A stretch of 5,350 nucleotides of DNA from Bacillota bacterium (lineage in GTDB: Bacteria > Bacillota > Clostridia > Christensenellales > Aristaeellaceae): NCBI GenBank assembly GCA_023411175.1, contig JAEYPB010000028.1:1-5350 (forward strand), in the 5' to 3' direction. Shown here piece after piece: positions 1 to 5,350 of this stretch. The stretch's first letter is position 1; every line of letters begins with the position of its first letter. The notes under the pieces were generated by a model that saw only the letters and a list, made by a program, of their open reading frames with translations, ran no database searches and was not told the origin of the DNA. The position numbers and the translations under genes were made by a program.

Positions 1-2
1 GC

Positions 3-20
3 CATACACCCACCCCCTCC
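3..20 (-). promoter_or_regulatory. Possible RBS and start codon of a divergent gene cut by the left edge
   Basis: Read on the minus strand, positions 20-16 are GGAGG. They are followed by a GTG at 9-7 (6-nt gap) and an ATG at 5-3 (10-nt gap). Either could start a gene leaving the window to the left, which would make this a divergent intergenic region. Only about three codons are visible, so no product can be proposed, and I found no convincing minus-strand promoter in 20-120. It may be chance in a C-rich stretch. Confidence 0.2.
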
Positions 21-100
21 ATGATGCTATGCGCGGCAGGGGATTATTATTAACTGCCGTCTTCGCAAACCTTCCTTATATTCCCCCGTTAAAAATAGAG

Positions 101-129
101 TTGAAAAGCGGGATTCCCTCTGTTATACT
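101..129 (+). promoter_or_regulatory. Sigma-A-type promoter for the membrane protein gene
   Basis: A -35 element TTGAAA (101-106) and a -10 element TATACT (124-129) are separated by exactly 17 nt. A TG at 121-122, one base ahead of the -10, forms an extended -10 motif. The region is AT-rich compared with its surroundings. Transcription would begin near 135-137, about 30 nt before the preferred GTG start at 168. This makes the further-upstream in-frame TTG at 141 an unlikely start, because it would lie almost at the 5' end of the mRNA with no binding site before it. Confidence 0.75.
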
Positions 130-153
130 ATATTTTAGATTTGTATGCCCGAA

Positions 154-159
154 AAGGAG
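154..159 (+). promoter_or_regulatory. Ribosome binding site that decides the start of the first gene
   Basis: AAGGAG lies 8 nt before the in-frame GTG at 168. It also lies 6 nt before an out-of-frame ATG at 166, which would read 24 codons to a TGA at 238-240. That TGA overlaps an in-frame ATG of the main gene at 237 in an ATGA arrangement. Third-position GC is higher in the main frame over 168-236 (19 of 23 codons) than in the 166 frame (16 of 24). This favours the GTG start over a coupled leader peptide, but does not exclude the leader. Confidence 0.6.
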
Positions 160-167
160 TGGTTGAT

Positions 168-1709
168 GTGCAGGCCGCCTTGGATGCGACGGGCTTTGGG
201 CTTCCGTACCTGTGGAAGCGCGACGACCGGCAATACATGATGCGCTCTGAAAAGCGGCCCGGCTACCGCCCGCGCCCGCAGGGCGGCAACGGAAACGGAA
301 ACAGGAACCGCCGCCGCCGGCGTCCCCGCCGCGTCTGGTATGCGGTGATGACGGTGCTGCTGCTCGTCATCCTGTGGCCGGTGGGCCTCATACCGCTGTG
401 GGCCAGGCGCCTGCGCTGGAGCGGCATGGTCAAGGCCGCGGTCATGGTTTTGACCTGCGCGGTGTTTTTGATGGGCTTTTCATACCTTTTGACGGTGGAA
501 ACCCAGGTGGACGCCATCAAGACCGCCCAGCTGAGCGTGCGCGATTCGATGACCTTCATCGCCGAATCGGTCGAAGGCGCGGCGCGTGATTCCGGCCAGT
601 TTGCCGAGAACGTATCCCGAATTTCTTCCGGCACGGTGAGCCTCGGCCGCAAGGCGCTCCTCACCGCGATCCCGGCCGCCCGGGAAAACATGGAGTCCTT
701 CTACGCCCAGACCGGCAGGCTGGTCGCGGTTTCCGCCCGCGGCGCGCTGGGCGCCGTAAAGCAGACGCTCTACGACACGGGCCTCGCGCCCACCCCCAGC
801 CCGACGCCGACGCCGGAGCCGACGCCCACCCCCAGCCCCACGCCGTCGCCCAGCCCCACGCCCGCCCCGCCGGTGGAGATGGTCTGGCGCGTTCCGGGTG
901 AAGCCGTTTACCACAACGACCCCACCTGCGGCGGCATGATCGGCGCGGAGGAGATCACCCTCGCCGAGGCGCTGGAGGAAGGGCTGATGCCCTGTGAATC
1001 CTGCGTGCTCACCGCCGGGAAGTCCCCCGAGCCGACGAGCGATACGCAGCCGCTGGCCACCGCGATGGCGGTGATCACGGAATCCGAAGCGCCGCTGGCC
1101 ACCGAACCGGCCGAGACGGACGCCCAGGCCGCGGCCAAGTCGCTGGCCACGCTATCGCCGGAAGAGGGCGCCCTCGCCGCCGAAGGGGCTTTAAACATGT
1201 CTCCTGATCCCGCCACATCCTCGGGGCTCGCGGCGGTGTCGCCGTCCCCGTCGCCGTCCCTCGCGCCCACGGCCTCTCCCACGCCGCTGCCCGTGCCGTC
1301 CGCCACGCCCATCGCGCCGCCCCCCTTCAAAAAGCTGGGCGATATGATGGTCTGGCACACGACAAACGGCCGCTTCTACCACCTGGACGAGCACTGCCCC
1401 GGCATGTCCGGCGCCAAGCAGTTTACGCTGGTCTCCTCCGTGGCGGATGGGTTCAAGCCCTGCACCCGCTGCAAGCCGCCCGCGCCGGAACTGCTTGAAG
1501 AGGATTTCGTCGTCTGGAGCGGCACCGACCACCTCTTCCACATCACCGACGAATGCGAAGCACTGACAGGCGAGTGGACCGCCATGACCTTTGACGAGGC
1601 GCTTCTCGAGGAAGGCTACACCGGCTGCGACGTGTGCGGCGCGAACCTGTACGAAGAGATCGCCAAGATCCCCGTCAGCACCCCCGCGCCCGCGGAACCG
1701 CCGAGGTAG
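168..1709 (+). CDS. Membrane-anchored protein with three H-x4-C/C-x2-C modules; function unknown
   Basis: With a GTG start at 168 this is 513 aa; I do not recognise it as a named protein. Residues 32-56 are Gly/Asn/Arg-rich, with a run of Arg just before the membrane. Two hydrophobic segments follow at about 57-78 and 88-110, joined by a basic loop. Residues 111-204 look helical. A Pro/Thr/Ser linker (208-235) leads to module 1 (H249, C254, C276, C279). A second, 110-residue Ala/Ser/Pro-rich linker leads to module 2 (H405, C410, C432, C435), and module 3 (H458, C463, C487, C490) follows almost directly. Each module begins with a Val-Trp strand. The pattern resembles the Ada-like metal-binding module known at the ends of some secreted nucleases and lipoproteins, so zinc binding is a reasonable inference. 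Both the N-terminus and the inter-helix loop are basic, so topology is uncertain; a C-terminus outside the cell fits the linkers best. An alternative start is ATG 237. The gene is followed by pepC in the same direction after 142 nt. Confidence 0.85.
   Translation: MQAALDATGFGLPYLWKRDDRQYMMRSEKRPGYRPRPQGGNGNGNRNRRRRRPRRVWYAVMTVLLLVILWPVGLIPLWARRLRWSGMVKAAVMVLTCAVFLMGFSYLLTVETQVDAIKTAQLSVRDSMTFIAESVEGAARDSGQFAENVSRISSGTVSLGRKALLTAIPAARENMESFYAQTGRLVAVSARGALGAVKQTLYDTGLAPTPSPTPTPEPTPTPSPTPSPSPTPAPPVEMVWRVPGEAVYHNDPTCGGMIGAEEITLAEALEEGLMPCESCVLTAGKSPEPTSDTQPLATAMAVITESEAPLATEPAETDAQAAAKSLATLSPEEGALAAEGALNMSPDPATSSGLAAVSPSPSPSLAPTASPTPLPVPSATPIAPPPFKKLGDMMVWHTTNGRFYHLDEHCPGMSGAKQFTLVSSVADGFKPCTRCKPPAPELLEEDFVVWSGTDHLFHITDECEALTGEWTAMTFDEALLEEGYTGCDVCGANLYEEIAKIPVSTPAPAEPPR
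789..872 (+). repeat. Low-complexity Pro-Thr/Pro-Ser linker
   Basis: These 28 codons alternate Pro with Thr or Ser almost without interruption, ending in an Ala-Pro-rich tail. Linkers of this type are typical of extracytoplasmic proteins of high-GC Clostridia and separate a membrane anchor from exposed domains. A second, looser Pro/Ser-rich stretch lies at about 1200-1330, before module 2. Both are slippage-prone at the DNA level, so length may vary between strains. Confidence 0.8.
876..1640 (+). repeat. Three diverged copies of a Cys/His module within the first gene
   Basis: Copies lie at 876-1007, 1341-1475 and 1506-1640. All three share Val-Trp, then 8-9 residues on a His preceded by Tyr or Phe, His-x4-Cys, a 22-24 residue step containing a Thr-x5-Gly-like helix segment, and Cys-x2-Cys. 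The His-Cys and Cys-x2-Cys spacings are identical in all copies. Only copy 3 differs in the Trp-His and Cys-Cys distances, by one and two residues. The copies are well diverged outside these positions, which indicates old duplication under constraint on the four ligand-like residues. Confidence 0.8.
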
Positions 1710-1728
1710 CGCGGCCCATCATCAAAAT

Positions 1729-1763
1729 TTTCTTCCACCGGTCAACCGTACCGGTGGAAGAAA
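1729..1763. other. Perfect 14-bp inverted repeat between the membrane protein gene and pepC
   Basis: Arms 1729-1742 and 1750-1763 are exact reverse complements (TTTCTTCCACCGGT) around a 7-nt loop. It begins 20 nt after the first gene's stop codon. On the + strand no T-run follows, so it does not look like a standard intrinsic terminator for the first gene. On the minus strand the stem is followed by ATTTTG, which is closer to a terminator although no minus-strand gene lies to its right. It may act as an mRNA 3'-end stabiliser, a processing site between the two genes, or a barrier to antisense transcription. Confidence 0.6.
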
Positions 1764-1803
1764 TGCGTTTCCGGGGCGCAGGACGCCCGAAGTGCCCCCT
1801 TGC

Positions 1804-1823
1804 GGCGATGTTTTCGCATCGCC
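1804..1823 (+). other. Small hairpin in the pepC leader
   Basis: GGCGATG (1804-1810) and CATCGCC (1817-1823) form a perfect 7-bp stem with the 6-nt loop TTTTCG. It ends 14 nt before the pepC ribosome binding site. A second 5-bp stem lies upstream (1774-1778 with 1784-1788). Its left arm could instead pair with GCCCC at 1794-1798, so two alternative folds exist. No recognised riboswitch or T-box signature is visible. Confidence 0.4.
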
Positions 1824-1837
1824 CGCCAAATTCATAC

Positions 1838-1844
1838 AAAGGAG
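1838..1844 (+). promoter_or_regulatory. pepC ribosome binding site
   Basis: AAAGGAG sits 7 nt before the ATG at 1852. The reading frame stays open upstream as far as 1591 and overlaps the previous gene. This site, and the family-typical N-terminus that follows it, fix the start at 1852. No convincing -35/-10 pair was found in 1710-1837. Confidence 0.85.
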
Positions 1845-1851
1845 AATCGCC

Positions 1852-3168
1852 ATGTACACCCCCATATCGCCCGAACTTCTTTCAAACCTTTCGCGGGATT
1901 TCGCCTCCGACCCGGTCAATTCCATCCGCATGCACGCGGTGGTCAAGCACGGCGTGGCAGACGCGTCCGAAAACCACATGGAGGACGTCAATAACCCCAT
2001 GACCTTCTCCATCGAGCTTGAGAGCGGCAAGATCACAGACCAGAAGTCCAGCGGCCGCTGCTGGCTGTTCGCCGGGCTCAACACCATGCGCTTTGAGATC
2101 ATGAAAAAACTGAACCTCAAGACCTTCGAGCTGTCCCAGAACTACCAGATGTTCTACGACAAGCTGGAAAAGGCCAATTACTTCCTGGAGAGCGTCATCA
2201 AAACCGCCGAAGAGCCGCTCGACGGGCGGCTGGTCAACTTCCTTCTGCAGAACCCCATGCAGGACGGCGGCCAGTGGGACATGTTCGCCGCGCTCGTGGA
2301 GAAATACGGCTGCGTGCCCAAGTACGTGATGCCGGAGACCTATCATTCCTCCGCCACCACGGACATGGTGCGGCTGCTCACGGTAAAACTCCGGGAGGAC
2401 GCGCTGATCCTTCGGGCCGAGGCGGACGACCGGCAGGCGCTGAAGGAAAAAATGCTGGGAGAGATCTACCGGATGCTCTCGATCTGCCTCGGCACCCCGC
2501 CGGAGAAATTCGACTTTGAGTACCGCGACAAGGACAAGAACTTCCACCGAGACGCGGGGCTCACGCCCCGGGAATTCTACGAAAAGTACGTCGGCCAGGC
2601 GATGGACGACTACGTGTCGATCATCAACGCGCCGACAAAGGACAAGCCCTACGGCAAGACCTACACCGTGGACTACCTGGGCAACGTGGCCGGCGGCCGC
2701 GCCGTCAAGTACCTGAACCTGCCCAACGAGGAACTGAAAGCCCTCGCCATCGCCCAGCTGAAGGACGGCGCGCCCGTGTGGTTCGGCTGCGACGTGGGCA
2801 AGATGCACATGCGCAAGCGCGGCATCATGGGCATGCGCGCCTTCGATTACGAGAAACTGCTGAACGTCTCCTTCGGCATGGACAAGGCCCAGCGCCTCGA
2901 CACCGGCGAGAGCATGCTGACCCACGCGATGGTCTTCCTCGGCGTGAACCTTGACGAGTGCGGCAAGCCCAACCGCTGGAAGGTGGAGAACAGCTGGTCC
3001 GACGAGCGGGGCCAGGACGGCTACTACATCATGACCGACGAGTGGTTCGACCAGTACAACTACCAGGTGGTCGTCCACAAAAAGTACCTCTCGCCCGAGC
3101 AGTTGGCGGCATACGGGCAGGCGCCGGTCGTCCTGAAGCCGTGGGACCCGATGGGGTCTTTGGCGTAA
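1852..3168 (+). CDS. pepC: Aminopeptidase C (bleomycin hydrolase family, papain-like cysteine peptidase C1B)
   Basis: This 438-aa cytoplasmic cysteine aminopeptidase removes N-terminal residues from peptides. Its length matches the family (about 440-450 aa). The papain-like catalytic set is complete: Gln64 and Cys70 in DQKSSGRCW, His358 in LTHAM and Asn380 in VENSW. Other family segments are visible, including QDGGQWDMF (137-145) and HMRKRGIM (319-326). The C-terminus ends in PWDPMGSLA. In this family the C-terminal arm reaches into the active-site cleft of a hexameric barrel and enforces aminopeptidase specificity, so the intact tail argues for a functional enzyme. There is no signal peptide or membrane segment. 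The ATG at 1852 has a good ribosome binding site. The gene lies 142 nt after the membrane protein gene and may share its transcript. The likely transcript end is near 3433-3440, after a long 3' untranslated region containing tandem repeats. Family assignment is secure; the physiological role (peptide nutrition or turnover) is inferred. Confidence 0.97.
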   Translation: MYTPISPELLSNLSRDFASDPVNSIRMHAVVKHGVADASENHMEDVNNPMTFSIELESGKITDQKSSGRCWLFAGLNTMRFEIMKKLNLKTFELSQNYQMFYDKLEKANYFLESVIKTAEEPLDGRLVNFLLQNPMQDGGQWDMFAALVEKYGCVPKYVMPETYHSSATTDMVRLLTVKLREDALILRAEADDRQALKEKMLGEIYRMLSICLGTPPEKFDFEYRDKDKNFHRDAGLTPREFYEKYVGQAMDDYVSIINAPTKDKPYGKTYTVDYLGNVAGGRAVKYLNLPNEELKALAIAQLKDGAPVWFGCDVGKMHMRKRGIMGMRAFDYEKLLNVSFGMDKAQRLDTGESMLTHAMVFLGVNLDECGKPNRWKVENSWSDERGQDGYYIMTDEWFDQYNYQVVVHKKYLSPEQLAAYGQAPVVLKPWDPMGSLA

Positions 3169-3175
3169 GGCAGGC

Positions 3176-3313
3176 GGCAAAATCTCCTTCGGATCTTTCG
3201 CCGCGCGGGAACGGGGGATTGCGGCAAAACCTCCTTCGGATCTTTCGCCGCGCGGGAACGGGGGATTGCGGCAAAATCTCCTTCGGATCTTTCGCCGCGC
3301 GGGAATGGGGATT
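3176..3313. repeat. 47-bp tandem repeat, 2.9 copies
   Basis: Copies start at 3176, 3223 and 3270 (period 47). Copies 1 and 2 differ at one base (T/C at unit position 9). Copy 3 matches for about 44 bases with one C-to-T change and one missing G, then diverges. Within each full unit, the first bases (GCAA..TC.CC) can pair with the last ten (GGGGGATTGC) if two A's are bulged, so each copy could fold separately. A period not divisible by three, together with its place just after the pepC stop, argues against coding. The near-identity indicates recent amplification or homogenisation. Confidence 0.9.
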
Positions 3314-3322
3314 CTTCGCTCG

Positions 3323-3345
3323 CCTGAAACCTTTCAGGTTTCCGG
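3323..3345 (+). other. Hairpin with two mutually exclusive folds
   Basis: CCTGAAA (3323-3329) matches TTTCAGG (3332-3338) as a tight hairpin with a 2-nt loop. Alternatively, GAAACC (3326-3331) pairs with GGTTTC (3337-3342) around the 5-nt loop TTTCA, extended after one mismatch by CC/GG (3323-3324 with 3344-3345). The second fold has the more relaxed loop. The motif CAGGTTT recurs at 3362-3368. No T-run follows, so it is not a terminator. Confidence 0.45.
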
Positions 3346-3368
3346 GCGGCTCGCTGACTTGCAGGTTT

Positions 3369-3404
3369 GTTTCTTCCGCCAGTGTGCGCACTGGTTCCAG
3401 AAAC
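3369..3404 (+). other. Compound stem-loop upstream of the terminator
   Basis: GTTTCT (3369-3374) pairs with AGAAAC (3399-3404). Inside it, CCAGTG (3379-3384) pairs with CACTGG (3389-3394) around the tetraloop TGCG. The two stems are separated by a symmetrical 4x4 internal loop. It ends directly before the terminator stem, so the two would stack in the RNA. It may protect the pepC 3' end from nucleases; it has no T-run of its own. Confidence 0.45.
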
Positions 3405-3440
3405 CGTTCCCGGCGCGCATGTCGCCGGGAACGATTTTAT
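3405..3440 (+). terminator. Likely intrinsic terminator after pepC
   Basis: CGTTCCCGGCG (3405-3415) and CGCCGGGAACG (3423-3433) form a perfect 11-bp GC-rich stem with a 7-nt loop, followed by ATTTTAT. This is the only + strand hairpin in the gap with both a strong stem and a T-run. The T-run is short and interrupted, so termination may be partial. The right arm and T-run are also the first part of the 36-bp tandem repeat. It lies 237 nt after the pepC stop. Confidence 0.6.
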
Positions 3441-3507
3441 AGGACGGCGCGGTTCATCCGGCGGGAATGATTTTATAGGCCGGCGATGTTCGTCCGGCGG
3501 GAATGAT
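3423..3507. repeat. 36-bp tandem repeat, 2.4 copies
   Basis: Copies start at 3423, 3459 and 3495 (period 36). Copies 1 and 2 agree at 30 of 36 positions and share an unbroken GATTTTATAGG. Copy 3 matches copy 2 for its first 13 bases and then stops. Copy 2 includes a self-complementary stretch (3479-3498: GCCGGCGA against TCG-T-CCGGC) with a 3-nt loop and one bulged T. It is more diverged than the 47-bp repeat. The two families share only the short core GCGGGAAYG or a close variant. Confidence 0.85.
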
Positions 3508-3632
3508 CGGAAGGTACGGAATCTGATGAGCGCCACCGGGGGCGGAGGCGCGATGCGGCTGGAACCGGCGGACAGCGCAAGCCGTTTCGCCGCCCGCGCG
3601 GGTTCTTCTCCATTTTTTACTTCTTCTGTCTG
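3508..3632. other. Intergenic stretch without a recognised gene
   Basis: No open frame here has a ribosome binding site and typical codon use. GAACC (3562-3566) plus GGCGG (3567-3571) can pair with GGTTC (3601-3605) and CCGCC (3590-3594) across a 6-nt bulge. Downstream is a pyrimidine-rich tract with six T's (3613-3618). This could be a weak second terminator shielding glnS from read-through, but the stem is poor. The T-rich tract ends at the glnS promoter. Confidence 0.4.
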
Positions 3633-3659
3633 TTGATTTTCCCTGCATCGTGCTATAAT
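3633..3659 (+). promoter_or_regulatory. glnS promoter with extended -10
   Basis: The consensus -10 TATAAT (3654-3659) is preceded by TGC (3651-3653), an extended -10 motif. The -35 is weaker: TTGATT at 3633-3638 gives a short 15-nt spacer, while TGTTGA at 3631-3636 gives 17 nt. Extended -10 promoters tolerate a weak -35. Transcription would start near 3666, leaving a leader of about 26 nt, which is too short for a T-box or other aminoacyl-tRNA-sensing element. Confidence 0.75.
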
Positions 3660-3678
3660 AGCGTAATCTTATCGAATC

Positions 3679-3684
3679 GAGGGG
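3679..3684 (+). promoter_or_regulatory. glnS ribosome binding site
   Basis: GAGGGG lies 7 nt before the GTG at 3692. It supports that GTG as the start, giving an N-terminus (MSEARGASNFIEEF) of the usual GlnRS length ahead of the HIGH motif. Confidence 0.75.
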
Positions 3685-3691
3685 ATCGAAC

Positions 3692-5350
<1,659 letters not shown>

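Noticed and set aside
34..59. Hairpin CGGCAG/CTGCCG as a terminator of an upstream gene
   Set aside because: The stem is only 6 bp with a 14-nt loop and no T-run follows. No gene end is identifiable at the left edge.
1591..1851. In-frame upstream extension of pepC overlapping the first gene
   Set aside because: The extension has no ribosome binding site, reads in a different frame through the known end of the first gene, and pepC has a strong site and a family-typical start at 1852.
1710..1851. Separate pepC promoter
   Set aside because: The nearest -10-like element (CATACA at 1833-1838) would place the transcript start inside the ribosome-binding region, and no matching -35 was found.
1882..3180. 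Long open frame (432 codons) on the minus strand opposite pepC
   Set aside because: It is an antisense shadow of high-GC coding sequence. The + strand encodes an unmistakable PepC with complete catalytic residues, and the minus-strand product resembles no family I know.
3176..3507. CRISPR array
   Set aside because: The repeats are directly tandem without unique spacers, the two periods belong to different sequences, and no cas gene is in view.
3029..3536. Minus-strand open frames across the pepC-glnS gap giving repetitive Arg/Pro-rich peptides
   Set aside because: The repetition comes from the tandem DNA repeats. The 47-bp period shifts frame each copy, so similar peptides appear in different frames. 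No ribosome binding site or typical codon use is present.
3660..3691. T-box or other amino-acid-sensing leader for glnS
   Set aside because: The predicted leader is only about 26 nt, with no stem I or antiterminator sequence.

Overview
This is a high-GC window with strong G/C at third codon positions. It carries three genes, all on the + strand, in ordinary bacterial arrangement. The combination suggests a gut-type, high-GC member of the Clostridia (Bacillota), perhaps Christensenellales-like. The grounds are Gram-positive-style AGGAGG-like ribosome binding sites, a PepC aminopeptidase, a bacterial GlnRS, and a membrane protein with Pro/Thr/Ser linkers and Cys/His modules. That placement is inference; no rRNA or other marker gene is present.

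Layout. Positions 1-167 hold an upstream region with a near-consensus sigma-A promoter (101-129) and, at the extreme left edge, a possible start of a divergent minus-strand gene. Positions 168-1709 encode an unnamed membrane-anchored protein: a basic N-terminus, two hydrophobic segments, a helical stretch, then three copies of an H-x4-C / C-x2-C module separated by Pro/Ser/Thr-rich linkers. Positions 1710-1851 are a short gap with a perfect 14-bp inverted repeat and smaller hairpins. Positions 1852-3168 encode a complete PepC/bleomycin-hydrolase cysteine aminopeptidase. Positions 3169-3691 are a 523-base gene-free stretch that is unusually structured. It contains a 47-bp tandem repeat (2.9 copies), two hairpin regions, a likely intrinsic terminator, a 36-bp tandem repeat (2.4 copies) whose first copy supplies the right arm of that terminator, and then the promoter of the next gene. 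Positions 3692-5350 encode glutaminyl-tRNA synthetase, which runs off the right edge probably about 14 codons before its end.

How they work together. The first gene has its own promoter. No convincing promoter was found in front of pepC, so pepC may be read from the first gene's promoter, with transcription ending near 3433-3440. glnS has its own extended -10 promoter and a leader of only about 26 nt, too short for a T-box. The three products do not form an obvious pathway.

The parts least explained by known biology are the triple-module membrane protein and the two unrelated tandem repeats in the pepC-glnS gap. I do not see a clear new multi-gene system here.
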